Under the pieces are notes generated by a model. It ran no database searches, had not been told where the DNA came from, and saw only the letters and a list, made by a program, of their open reading frames with translations. Made by a program: the position numbers and the translations under genes. 64,000 bases of DNA from Uloborus plumipes (taxonomy: Eukaryota > Arthropoda > Arachnida > Araneae > Uloboridae), in contig JAXGGA010002016.1 of assembly GCA_038373865.1 (NCBI GenBank), forward strand, positions 1 through 64,000, given 5' to 3'. Position 1 is the stretch's first letter. Every line of letters begins with the position of its first letter. Shown here one piece after another: positions 23,299 through 35,309 of this stretch.

Positions 23299-24857
23299 TA
23301 ACACTTCTCAAAAAAATAAAAAAAGAAAACTTCCTTGCATATGAAAATTTCACACCATATTCAAACTTGCATTGGAATCTAGGTTAGGTGCCATCCCAAT
23401 CCCCACCCCTCCCTGCAACGCAGGCTGATGCACGGCATTAAAGCTAAGCCTAACTCATAATCTACGGGTTACACACATTGATTGTTTTCTGCACAAGGAA
23501 GCTGCTGCTCATGCAGCTCTTACGTCGATAAAATTTTAAAGCCTCATAAAATTTGCGCTTTAATATCACTTAATTAAAAATGGTGAAGCCGCCTCCTTTT
23601 GTATGATTCTCTAAGCCTAATCAAACATCAAACACTCGACGCGCTAATTTAAAAAGTGCTGGGGAGTCCTAAAAGAATAGCAGGAGGAGGTAACAATCCG
23701 GGAATAATGCGATATGAAAATTACTTTTAAGAGGATTAAAACAACCCCACCAACATAGAAGGGGATGTTCGAACGTTAGAGCAAATATTTTTGTTACGTT
23801 AGGCATGGTAATTGAACATGCGCTTCCTTTTTTAAATTTTCTAGTTTACGCGAACCTGCATTTTTGAGACGTGTTTGTGACTGGTTTTAAATTATGAAAT
23901 GAAAAATGTGTGGCAACATTGTTTAATGTGAAGTATAAAAAACGGAAACATAAGCAAGGATCTGAGCTCGTATTATTTCTATGGAAAGCTTTCTAGAGAT
24001 AGATAAAGAGGAACTAGAATTTTGTTTAAAAAAATTTACTTGATTTATATTTACTACTAGCGGAATAATTCAATATTTTTCTTTGTATTACAATTTAAAA
24101 CACAGTTATGAAAAAAAAAAAGTGCTGCAGAAGTGTGAACTCGGATACCTCTTATTAGTGTAACACTATATACTCATCACTAGGAGAGCACGAAAGATGT
24201 CTACTAAGTTTAACTGCTGCTGAGGTATGAATTATAGCGGTATAAGTCAATTTCGAAGCCTCGGATTGGATTAGCAACCAGAACTTTGTGTTAGCGAGGG
24301 GGTTTAGTTCAAAGAAGTTCTTGAATGTTAGTAAGTTAAGAATGATGGCATGTAGTTTGTCAAACCCACGCATGTGTAGATTTTTTTTGTTATTGTTTCT
24401 GTAAATTAAAGTATTTGGTGGATGAAGGGGATATGTTGTTTTTTTTTTTGAAAATACAATCTGGCCATAGGTAAACTGTAAATTAAAAAATAGATGTCAT
24501 TAAACTAATTCCATATGCTCACTTAACAACAATGCCGGAAACGAAAAAGCTGCAACAATAAAATTTTGAACCTAAATTACTCCAAATTTTTTGCATGTTT
24601 TTTTTTTGCATAGGGTTTGGTAAACGTTTTAGAAATTAATTTGTATCTAAAGAAAGGCAAAGCGTTCCGATTTCCTTAAACTACAACTACATTTTTCTTC
24701 TCAACATAACTTTGGCTATACCTATTCTGTACGTCTCTAAGCATATAATTTAATTTGTCAAATAACTTAACTCAAACGCTGTGTGCATACGAATTGCATA
24801 AATAGCAATTCATATCAACGTATTCTGAACAAGTGACCATTCTCCAAAAATTTTTTG
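23299..24857. other. AT-rich stretch, nothing recognised
   Basis: No supported feature. Short GC-richer patch near 23390-23470. Confidence 0.5.
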
Positions 24858-26110
24858 CAATAACGAGAACTATACCCCGTGTAACGAGAGGAGGCGGCTC
24901 AAAGTAAAATTTATTTCCCACTCTGTGTGCACACTTTTCCCCATGATGTTTGTCATCTTTTCGGCACTATGGACTTTTTACCCACTTAGGTTGTTGCAAC
25001 GATGGTTAAATGCAAACGATTAAAATTTCTTCGTGCTTAAACTAGTATTCTATTGAAAAATCAACGTTAATAAAGCACAACATTTTCTTAGAAATTTTCG
25101 CTGCATTGGTGTATGACTGGATTTGTTAGAAAACTATGAGACATAACTGAGACATGAGGATATAAATAAAAGCGTAAGCCTAATTCGATAAACATAAAAT
25201 AAAGGAAATGCCTCAATAGCAGCACATTTAACAAAAATCTGGTATGGACCCCACACTACTTCCTTTTACGTGTAAATTTCTTAGTAGTTGCCTTAAGTGT
25301 TAAAAAAAGTGCTTGGAGTGAGCAAGGTAACAATTCAGATATTTACTCCCCTAATCTGCCACGAAACAATGCAACAAATATTTTACAACGGTTAATTTTC
25401 TAAATATTGCTGATTTTAATATCATTCAGTGAATTTTTCGCAAAATATCGCCAATAGCGCCAAGTTGAGCCCAAACTCAAAAAATAATTTTTTCGCCAAA
25501 TTTGTCGCCAACTTGGCGATATGTCGCCAAGTTGGCGTCAAACACTTAGCGACCAAAAACTTGGCGACATATTGCCAAGTGGTCGCGCCAATTCATATCA
25601 CTTGAGTCTGCATTGAAATTAACACTGATTTACCCCAAAAATGGGTAAAACACCCCCTTGGGAACATTCAAATGCAACCACAAGGGGAGGTGCACAACTA
25701 GACCATCCTCAGAGCCTACATATCTAGCTAGAAGCTTCTACGGCATATAGTTTTTGAGTTATGCGAGCCACATCCGCACATACGTATATACAGACGTCAC
25801 GAGAAAACTCGTCGTAATTAACTCGGGGGTGGTTGAAAAGAATTTTTCGGCTGCTTATATGTTGGTAGGTACATATGCACGTGCTGACAGGTCGAAAAAA
25901 CTACTGAACATTCATTCGGGGGTGAGCAAAATCAAAATTTAGACTCAAATTTGAGTGATTTTTTTTTTCGCGATCACAATACTTCCTTTACTACGTAAAA
26001 GGAAGTAAAGAGAGTGGAGCAGTTTTTTTTTCGTACGGTTTCCATGGAGACGACGCAATATTTCTAAACTTGATACGCCTATTTTAAAGTCACAGAGTAT
26101 AACAAATAAT
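24858..26110 (-). repeat. Interspersed repeat family X, reverse copy split by an insertion
   Basis: The segments 24858-25256 and 26008-26110 together match the first half of 16430-17195 on the opposite strand. The gap between them is exactly the 25259-26005 element with its TA flanks. Confidence 0.75.
25259..26005. mobile_element. TA-flanked MITE nested in family X
   Basis: Perfect 13-bp terminal repeats CTTCCTTTTACGT and ACGTAAAAGGAAG, with TA at 25257-25258 and 26006-26007. The interior has a cluster of CGCCAAGTTGGCG-like palindromic words (25450-25590) and a 62-codon open frame at 25754 without recognised motifs. Removing the element restores the family X alignment, which supports the boundaries. 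Confidence 0.8.
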
Positions 26111-26986
26111 GAAGTATTTTATGCTATATACAAACATCTTTAATTGTTTAACATCCTTTCATGGCAGAATATTGAGGGCTGGGATTTTTTTTTCTTCCAT
26201 CGATAAATTTCAAACGACAATAAGGACGAAAAGAATAGTAAAACGCTGACGTGCAGCCCCCCTTACAGACACAGTTACTACCACGCTTCTGTGAGCAACG
26301 ACTTCAGGGATGATTTTTTCCCTCGAGCTTCTTCTGCCGCTAGGGATATGTTCTGGAACAGGTCTTTTTCGATGCTGTTATGAGTCCCCAGATACAGGGG
26401 ACGACCTTCTATTTTACTTATTTTTCCCAGTCTGCGACAAGCATTTTACAGATGTCTTTTCGATTTTTTTTTTCTGTCCTCTTCTTTCGCGCTCAATGTT
26501 AGCCGCCATTTTGTCCTTAGAATTCAGAGCTAAGGGATGCCTTTTTTTTTTTTTTTTTTTTTGAAAACGCAAGTGTTCCTGGCTTTCCATTTTCTCAACA
26601 AACTGCCATTACGTTTTTATAGTTGCAATGTATTTGTAGCCTGCAGTTGATTTATACAACTTATTCCTTACTATTATTGCGAATATGTACTTTAAGAGTA
26701 TGCAATTCAATTACAATTTGGATTAATTTTTATTTAATATCTTATGCATTTAACCAATCGCGGGGCAATTTCACTCTTAAATTTACTTATCATCCAGTAA
26801 TAATTAATAAATAATGTTTAATGACTGAATATTATTCAAATGCAGCGGAAAGTTTCCAAATGGACTTTCATTTTTGTTTTTTGATGACAATGAGTGCTAT
26901 ACTAAATGCTAGGAAGAAAAAATAATCGCATTATAGTATTTTAGAAATAATTATAATGCTTCGAGTTTAACAAATATTCCACTTTA

Positions 26987-26990
<4 letters not shown>
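26111..26990. other. Unique stretch with a poly-T run
   Basis: Includes a T run of about 21 at 26542-26562. GC-richer at 26240-26530, with an 84-codon open frame lacking known motifs. Confidence 0.45.
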
Positions 26991-26991
<1 letters not shown>

Positions 26992-27077
<86 letters not shown>

Positions 27078-27098
27078 CGTGTGTGCGTGCGTGTGTGC
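26992..27098. repeat. (AT)n microsatellite followed by (GT)n
   Basis: About 77 bp of uninterrupted TA repeats pass into a GTGTGCGTGTGTGCGT tract. Confidence 0.95.
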
Positions 27099-28544
27099 AG
27101 AAATATAAATTTGCATCTTTTTAGGCCTTTCGCCTGCAACAGTCCATAAACATCCCACTTTACTTTTCCCTACCCCCAGGGGAGGCCCCAGGGTCTTTTG
27201 GCAATTTTCTCTTTGCTTCAGTTTTTTAAACAAGTTTTTTGCAAATTTTTATACTTATAATAAAAAAAATATTTGCTACCAGTTTCAAAGAGCTGCCACT
27301 GGCGCCTTTTGACCTGTGTGGTGATGTTTGTGACTCTTTTTCTATACTGGTTTTCAACTTCTTTGTTAATATTAATGTAGATATATATATATATTGGATT
27401 AGTATAGAATAGACTGTTTAGTAAATAGTCGCTATTCAAAATGCCAAAATAAAATGATTAGTGAGTTATAGTAGAAGTTTATACGGGACAGATAATCATG
27501 AGGATCACTAAAATACTTCTCAATTGATAGTATGAATCTGCATCTCAGTGAAATAACTGCGCGAAAATGTAACACCAATACATTGACGCAGAACAAAATA
27601 AGTACAAGGAACTGAAATTTAAATCAAAACGACTTTTAATCCAACTTACAATCGAAATATTTAGTGACTTGAATCGCAAACGTTATCCTTAAATGATGAA
27701 TGCTTTCATTTTACACAATGACTAGGTGAAGCGTTGTTTTAAATTTTAGTTGAAATTACTTCTAGAGATTTATTCAACTGGAAAATGACGTAGGACAAAT
27801 CAAATGCGATAGTTTGCTCGGTGTGCTGCTGCAAATATAGCAAAGATGTTAGAGCAGATATGTATGCATAAAGCATGTCTATCACTCTAATAGTAATTTT
27901 CTTGAAACAAAATTATTCTCGGTTGAAAAAAAAAAGAAACCCATCATGAAAACACAGACCAATTCTTTTTCTGACAATGCTCCGTTATATAATTTAGTAA
28001 ATTCTTTAATGTACTTTATAGGAAACTTTTAAAATTCAGGATTTAAGGGAAATTTTTTAAATCATTGAAGCGTACAATTGTAGGGAGTTAAGCTTTTACC
28101 TGAAAGAAAGGGAAAAAACTGTAGAACTAATTATGTAAATATGTGCATCAATAAAGTAGGAGCATATTTTGGGCAGGAACTCATGAAATACATTTAATTT
28201 TATCAGTATTTTATTAAAACTGTATTCGCTTGTTCTATTAGTAATCAATAATTTTGCATATTATTTAACCACTAATCTAAAACTATAATCCTTAAAAATT
28301 GAAGTAACACCATCGAATTAAATTTTGAGGATTTGCAAAAAAGCCTAAACATTCGCTAAATTATTTAAGTTGTTTCCTGTTAAATTTACAGATAATGTTT
28401 TCTTGTTCTTTACACGCACGATTTTGTTTTTGCAGAAAAGAGAAAACTGGATATATATTCGGAACTTCATTTTTTTTGACGTCGTAAGTGTTTTAGACCA
28501 AAAGAACTTTTATGAAAGGCACTAACATTGAAAATATTTGAACG
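27099..28544. other. AT-rich stretch, nothing recognised
   Basis: No supported gene or element. A short (AT)n run lies at 27380-27394. Confidence 0.55.
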
Positions 28545-28546
28545 TA

Positions 28547-28774
28547 CCGTAAAGTCGGGTTACTTGGCCCCTAAGGGGTTACTTGAGCCCATTACAGTAA
28601 AATGATAAAATCTAGGTTTGATACTTATTAGTTGAAGACTTGCACGTAGTTCCTCGTTTCTCCTCTAGGTAGAAGCACTCTGCAGTCTCTAATGCTAGTA
28701 CCAAACCCAGATTTTATCACTTTACTGTGGGCTCAAGTAAACTCCTTGTGGGTCCAAGTAACCCGACTTTACGG
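28547..28774. mobile_element. Fold-back MITE with about 77-bp arms
   Basis: Left CCGTAAAGTCGGGTTACTTG faces CAAGTAACCCGACTTTACGG. TA lies on both sides (28545-28546, 28775-28776). Arms extend through the GATAAAATCT blocks, leaving a central loop of about 75 bp. Confidence 0.85.
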
Positions 28775-29030
28775 TATAATAAAAACCCAAAAATGAACAT
28801 GACACTAAGATGACTAGCAAAGCTAGTTATAACAATTAACCGTAGTAGAGCTTTCAAGCAATAAAGGTTAACATATAGATAACCATACAGACAGACTGCT
28901 ATATCCCCCCCCTCCTTCTCAAAAAATATTTCTTAAATTGTAAATCTTAACTATGTGTATTTTCAGGATATTTAAACAACATATTAAACAGTAAATAACC
29001 GTCCCTAAGCCTGGGCTAAGGCAGTAATAC

Positions 29031-29337
29031 GTGCAATACACCACTAACTCGTTTATTCCATCCATGTATTGCAGTTTCGTGCTTAATAAGCACTCATCGG
29101 CGTGGAATAGGAAATAAACGAGCTGGAGGCAAAAATCCTCATATAGAGCAAAGAGTGCCAACTAAAACTGGTAGCTAATGTGAAATTAGAACGCCAGCGA
29201 GCAACCGCACTTGGTACGGTATAAACTCGAAAATTTTTGCCTCCAGCTCGCTTAATTCCTATTCCATGCAGATGAGTGCACAACAAGCACGAAACTGAAG
29301 TCCATGGATAAACAAACGAGCTGCTGGTGTATTGCAA
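29031..29337. mobile_element. Fold-back element with about 105-bp arms
   Basis: GCAATACACCACTAACTCG at 29033 is mirrored by GTGTATTGCA ending at 29336. CAGTTTCGTGCTT and GAGCTGGAGGCAAAAAT are also each found inverted in the right arm. The central segment is about 95 bp. No target duplication identified. Confidence 0.8.
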
Positions 29338-29820
29338 CATATTAAAAAAAAAAATTCTTGGGTTTCCCAGCACACGCACAGATACAAGCCTTCCCCCTTC
29401 CACCCTATACACGCACACAGAGACACACGTGAACATAGTAGCAAGTTAAAGTACAAAGCACAAAATTAGCGGTCGTCGCCTGCCACACGGCGACCAGATG
29501 AAAAATAAATGGGAATTTAAAATTGACTACCAATCGTCAATTTCAAAAAACAAAATGACGGTTTTAAAGTGTATAAAGGGAGTTAAATAATTGGTAAATT
29601 TAATTGACGCATCTAGAACTTTAATGCTTTAAGGTAAAGGATAGAATCGTTTTTTTTTAAAAGAAATTTGGAAACATACACTTTAGATTAAATACTAACT
29701 GTGGGGAAATGTTGGAATTTAACGTGCTTTTTTTTCCTGCTTTATTTTCAGCGGAAACCAATCAAGCGAGCAATTAGAATAAAACTATACTACACTGCAA
29801 CCTTTCTTGACAACAGCATC

Positions 29821-29990
29821 GTGACGTCAGTGTGACGTTTGAGTGACGTTAGCCTATGAAAAATGAGCTAGATAAAACTACACAGACTACTTGGCGAATT
29901 AGAGGAGATCGCTGACTGCTTGTGAGCTCTTATTGGCTCCGCCCGTAGTACGTACAGTGTCAAGTTAAGTTGCTGTCTAGTATAAAATAC
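29821..29990 (+). promoter_or_regulatory. Promoter-like patch (CRE, CCAAT/GC and TATA motifs)
   Basis: A palindromic CRE-type TGACGTCA at 29821 is followed by two further GTGACGT half-sites (29830-29850). ATTGGCTCCGCCCG at 29931 combines an inverted CCAAT box with a GC-box-like word. TATAAAATA lies at 29981, about 45 bp downstream. Order and spacing resemble a pol II promoter, and no gene was recognised downstream. Short motifs occur by chance, so this is tentative. Confidence 0.3.
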
Positions 29991-30029
29991 AACACATGAC
30001 AAAAATGCGAAAGAATGAAAATGAGAAAT

Positions 30030-30370
30030 TTGACGACACTGCCGTGTACTGTCCGTCCGTGAAAACCGCGCCTAGCACTCCCGAACCATTTCACTTAAAA
30101 AAAGGGGTGACTGGTTGTGGGTAGGAACTTTCCGAAGTTTTCAATTTAAAACTCGTATTTGCTATCCTTTTGATGTATTCAACTAAACTATAGCATCAAT
30201 GAAATTAGCATTGTTCTCTACGTTATTTGATACGGCTCAACATGCTTTTATTATTCTTCCCTTTATTGTTATCTTACCTATCACCCCTATTTGTTAAGAT
30301 CAGAGAAGACCTGACGCATGCATGCATACAAGGAGAGGTTTACCTAAGAAAGTCAGACAGTATCTTTGCA
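30030..30370 (-). repeat. Interspersed repeat family X, 3' part, reverse copy
   Basis: Reverse complement of 16860-17190, sharing CTGTCCGTCC, TTTCAATTTAAAACT and TAAGATCAGAGAAGACCTGA. The two reverse fragments of family X (24.9-26.1 and 30.0-30.4 kb) cover different halves of the longest copy. Confidence 0.75.
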
Positions 30371-30662
30371 CTAAATTACAAACTTTAAATAATTTTTGAA
30401 GGAAAAGAAAAGAAAAGAAAAAGATCGTCTTACCATTATGTAAAAACAATTGGCAACTATTTTAAAAAAGCTGTAACTAATGAAACTATTGCAACCGTCC
30501 ACGGGCACTGAAGTGTTTCAGTAGTTTTCCCTCTAGTTAAAATAATAGAAGCATGATTATAACAGCAGCACATATTAGAAAGTAAATGCTTGCTGTGATA
30601 AAATTCAAAGGGGTTGTTAAAACTTGAAAAAAGTTATGATTGCAATCACTGAAGAAAATATA

Positions 30663-31038
30663 CACTGTAAAAAATGAATGTTGTTTTTATAGTATAATAC
30701 ATCTAATTTTATACTAATAAACTGCAAAAAATGCTAATTTGGAAGCAATAAACTAAAATTGTTAACTTAACAGTAATAAACTGTAAAATTGCTAATTTTA
30801 CAGTTGATTACCATGCATTTTGCAGTTTTAAACTAGAACCTCTGCTACCAATATTATTCTTGTTTTTGCAGTATGAAACCGCTAAATTTTACGACAATAA
30901 ACTGTAAAATTGCTAACTTTACAGTAAGAAACTGTAAAATTGCTAGTTTCAGTTTATTACTATGCATTTTACAGTTTTAAATTGGAACCTCGGCTGCCAG
31001 TATTATACTGTAAAAACAACGGTTCATTTTTTGCAGTG
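30663..31038 (+). mobile_element. CACTG MITE, full dimeric copy
   Basis: CACTGTAAAAAATGAATG to GTTCATTTTTTGCAGTG, with TA outside both ends. Two monomers can be read, the first ending near 30860 and the second at GCTGCCAGTATTATACTG (about 30992). Confidence 0.87.
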
Positions 31039-32788
31039 TACTAAAAAATTGGGAGAATAGCGAAAGGAAATAATGTTTTCATAAAAAAAAATCATTTTTT
31101 TTAAATAGTTTAAATATACAATTAGAAAAATCTCTTTATAATTCATTACTTTTGCTTGCTTAAAAATAAAAATATTAATTTGTACAGGCGAAGTCGAATT
31201 ATACCGGAACATTAGCTCGATTTTCTCCTGAAGACATATTACTCAAATCAATTCCGATCCATCACCGGTAATTACAGGTTTTGTTCCTTAAAATACGTGA
31301 TTGCTATCTAACATAAATAGACCGCATATCGCCAGGATCCTGATCCAAGAAGCTGCAAACGAGATAAAAGTGAAAGAGAGGGGAAAAGAAAATTAAGAAA
31401 AAACAATTTGCTGTATCAGATATATCTACTAGTAGGAAGTAAAAAGGGGAAAAGCTTGTGATAAATAAAAGAAAGGAAGGGAAGAAATACCGAAGAAGGA
31501 TCTTCCATTTTGTATTATCTTCCGCCCTTTTGGCGCAATGATTCATGGGATAGATTGTCTATTGTCAGCTTAACGGTTGGTAATCAGCAATTTTTTCCCC
31601 TTGTTCCCGTTTGCAATTTTTATATGTTGCTGTTATTTGCCGTTTCTTAAGGTTGGCTGGCTGAGGTATAGTTTTGAAGGGTTGCATAGAAGTATTGACG
31701 AAATTTATAACGCCAATACTCTCGTATTATTAAATTTGTAATCACATGCACCGAAATTTTTATTTCCTTCTTATGTTAAGAAACTTTATAGCCTCTGCAA
31801 GTCGCAAACTGAATTATAAGCGTTCTTACAAATGTAAGGAATGTAAATTTTTGCATTTTGACAGAAAAATAAAATAGATTTTAAAATGTTTCTTAAATAG
31901 AGCATCTCAGTCATTTGTATGCATTGAAAACTATCAAAATCTTATATAGGGGTGCATCGAGTCTAAAATTTATGGGGGGACAAATTCTCAATTTCGCCGA
32001 ATGAAACTCTGAATATTACCGAATGATTAACACATAAATAAAATGAATGCGTGAATACATACCTGCATCTGATGGGGAGAGAAATATAAGGAACCGTTTT
32101 ATAAAAAAGTTTTTTTTTAAATGTGGTTTCAAAACTTTTTCACATGTCTCCAAATTTTCCGAAAAATAATTAGCCAAACTTTATCGATTAAGGAAAAAAA
32201 ATAGGAGGTCACAGTGACCTCCAATCGGGATGCCTCTAATTATATATTCTCTTTCTTTCAGTGCTGATAAATTGGTGTGAAATTGCCCTTACTCTAAAAT
32301 TAATCACTCAATTAAAATAATAATAATAATAATAAATCGTGACAGAAATGTATAATAGGAAGGAAAGTACATGTTTAATAAATATTACGATTATTTGAAT
32401 AACACATTGCTCAAAAATTTAAATTTTAAACTTTAATCAAACTTATATCACCTTACTTTGTTAGAAATCACTAGGTTTTTAAGGCAGTACAAACGATAAG
32501 CTCTCTATCACAAGAATACTTCTAGTCTATGACACCGAAGACCAAACTATGACCATCTTACTACTTGTAACCGAATGATAAATACTTACTGAAAGATAAA
32601 TAACTGATCCATTTTATTATTTCAGGTGACCCACATGACTTCTTCAAATAAATAAATAATATTACAAAAAAGTACCAACAATAAAAATGGATATACATGG
32701 GCAATACTTATTGCAATATTTTGATTAAAACTAAAAAATAATAATAATCCAAAAATCATTTTTGAAAGGTTCGTCTAAACCACAACAA
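31039..32788. other. AT-rich stretch, nothing recognised
   Basis: Contains a short (AAT)n run at 32318-32335. No supported gene. Confidence 0.55.
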
Positions 32789-32790
32789 AA

Positions 32791-33589
32791 TCTATATACA
32801 TAAATGACTACTTTTGTATGCATGTATGTCCGGGGTAATCTTCAAAACTACTGGACCGATTTTAACCATTTTTTCACCAATCAGGATAGGCTATAATTTA
32901 TTTCTAAAAAACTTAGATTTAAAAATATATTATAAAAAACAGTAAACTTCATATAGTTTCCCCATTAAATGATTAAATTTTCAGTCCATTGTTGAAAAAA
33001 TTTGTTGCTTTGCAACAACAATATTAATAGTGATCATAATGAAAATTTTGAACTAAGGCTTCTCTGGAGTAAGTATGAAATTTATTGCTTTCTTAGGATT
33101 TTTATATTCATCCATGCCAATAATCGCTAACGGGGTAAATAAAAAGGAAAATGATTTTGGCAACACATAGAAAATGGAAAGTGTTTATTGTCAAAAAAAA
33201 AATCTTAATCACATCAGATGTTTTTACCAATTGAGTTTTCACAAATGGAGTCACAAGGATGGAAACTGTAATAATGGGACTTATTTAACGTACAATGTTT
33301 GGAAATGGTTGACTCCTGTGCAATTGATACTGTAAATAGATATTTATTTTAATATACCATGCTTTTAATAACTTCTATTTACCTAAACATTATTTGTAGC
33401 TTGCATTTGTATTTAGGGTGTGTAATGCAGTTTTTTTAAGTTATCCAGGCAGAAAAATAGCCGTTGTTTACAGAAGTAGCCATTTATGTACATAGATGTG
33501 CACTTTACTGTTGAAAAAATTATGAATAAGTTTCACTGAAACACATAATTACGCGGTAGAAACCCGAGCAGAGCAGAGTACCAGGCTAG
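32791..33589 (+). mobile_element. Helitron-like non-autonomous element
   Basis: Begins TCTATATACATAAATG and ends CTAG, lying between an A and a T, as Helitrons (5' TC, 3' CTRR, A^T site) do. Just inside the start is TGTCCGGGGTAATC followed by ACTGGACCGATTTTAACC, a block common near the 5' end of arthropod elements of this type. The last 30 bp (ACCCGAGCAGAGCAGAGTAC) resemble a decayed subterminal hairpin. No Rep/helicase coding is present. No target duplication is expected. Confidence 0.6.
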
Positions 33590-33743
33590 TAAATAAATAA
33601 ATAGTTATTATGTTTTTTTTTTCATTTTTTTTTTTCAAATTTAACGTATGCTTGATCATTTTTTTTGCAAACAAATGAATTGTAAATAACTTCATCCTTT
33701 TCTTTTTAGAACACAGATTTGAAAAAAGAAATGAAGTTCAATG

Positions 33744-33919
33744 CAGGGCCGTCATTTCAAGCTTTTCCAGGGGGGGGGGGGGGGCAAATGGTCCAAACAC
33801 AATGGAATTTCATCAGAAAACATAAAAAACTACGCCTACTTATATGTAAATACATTGATTTCTCAAAGTCAGGGGGAGGGCAATTGATCCCCCCCTGACG
33901 CCTCAAAATGACGGGCCTG
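33744..33919 (+). mobile_element. hAT-type G-run MITE, copy 4
   Basis: Ends CAGGGCCGTCATTTC and AAATGACGGGCCTG. Target duplications GTTCAATG (33736-33743) and GTTCAATC (33920-33927) match at 7 of 8 positions. An uninterrupted run of about 14 G lies near the left end. Confidence 0.87.
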
Positions 33920-33927
33920 GTTCAATC

Positions 33928-34898
33928 TCTTTCATTCGAAAACGGAGAATGCGTTCATTTTATTGGAATTTTAAAATCTTTATCATTCTTAAGTAATAAT
34001 TTTGAGTAAATTGAATAAAAATAAGAATTGCCAAAAAGTCCATTATGGTCACATGTGCCCACATATAAAATACTTACTTTTAATTGACCAGTTATTGGTT
34101 GGGTAAACGTAACTAATAATTTAACTTATATATAGTAGAACTTATAGACATAGTTTAACATTAATCATGTCGTTAAAATTTCTTAAAAAAGTGTAAGAGT
34201 GTAGTATGAATAATGATACAATAAAATAATTAATTAAATTAAATGTCTAAAAATATTTTCTATTTGTTTATTTAATGATTCCCGAATGTTTTGAAAAAAT
34301 GTTGCTCTAGGAATGCAATTTTAAATATTAGATAAATTTTGATCCATTAATAAATTTTATCCTGTATTGTAACATAGAAACCTGAGCATTTCACTGCTTA
34401 TGAGCCTTGAGATATGCAAGATAAAATTTGTCCCAAAATGATTCTCGTATTTATAATGGTGAATTAAAATAAAACCTTTATATTGATTTTTACATGTTCA
34501 TTTAAAATATAGATATTTTGCAATAAATGGATGATTTTTACTTTAACGTGAACTACGTTTTATAAAAACGTCTTTAAAATGTAAGCCTTAAAATGAAATA
34601 AAATTTTATTTGAAAGACAGAAGACCCAAAAAACTTCCACTCAGTTTATACAAAATTTTCGCAAATATCTGAGGAAAATCATGATTTTTAAAGTCGCGAA
34701 ATAAACTTAAAAATTCAATTATGTTAAACTCTTAAAGGATTTATTTTTTGCTACCTGATTTAACGATTAACTTGAAAGTCTTTACAGATCTTTTTCAGTC
34801 CAGACTCTTACGGAAAATTAAACCTTCACTAAAATCACATTATTCTCTTCATAGTATGAAGTCTTTGAACAAAAACGCGATTTATGGAATTGAACATA
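33928..34898. other. AT-rich stretch, nothing recognised
   Basis: No supported feature. Confidence 0.55.
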
Positions 34899-35309
34899 CG
34901 CTGTAGAGAATTAATGCTGTTTTTACAGTATAATACAGTTCATTTTGTAGTAATAAACTGTAAAAAATTTTAGTTTTACAGTAATATACTGTCAAATTGC
35001 TAACTTTACAGTACTAATCTGTAGAATTGCCAATTTTGCAGTAATAAATTGCAAAATTGATAATTTTAGGGTATATTACCGTGTATTTTACAGCTTTAAA
35101 CTGAAACCTCTGCTGCCAGTATTATACTGTTGTTTTTACATTATAATACAGCTAAATGTCGCTGCAATAAATTGTAAAATTGCTTACTTTACAGTAAGAA
35201 ACTGTAAGTTCTTAGTTTTACAGTTTATTACTGTGCATTTTACAGTTTTAAATTGAAACCTCGGCTTCCAGAATTATACTGTAAAAACAGCAGTTCATTT
35301 TTTGTAGTA
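34899..35309 (+). mobile_element. CACTG MITE, dimeric copy with decayed ends
   Basis: Left end CGCTGTAGAGAATTAATG is degraded. Internal units, GCTGCCAGTATTATACTG (35112) and the closing GTTCATTTTTTGTAGT are clear. Confidence 0.78.

Noticed and set aside
26991..27233. 80-codon minus-strand frame ending in alternating Tyr-Ile
   Set aside because: The Tyr-Ile tail is a translated (AT)n microsatellite.
29083..29436. 117-codon minus-strand frame
   Set aside because: It spans the right arm of the fold-back element and low-complexity sequence after it; no domain motif.
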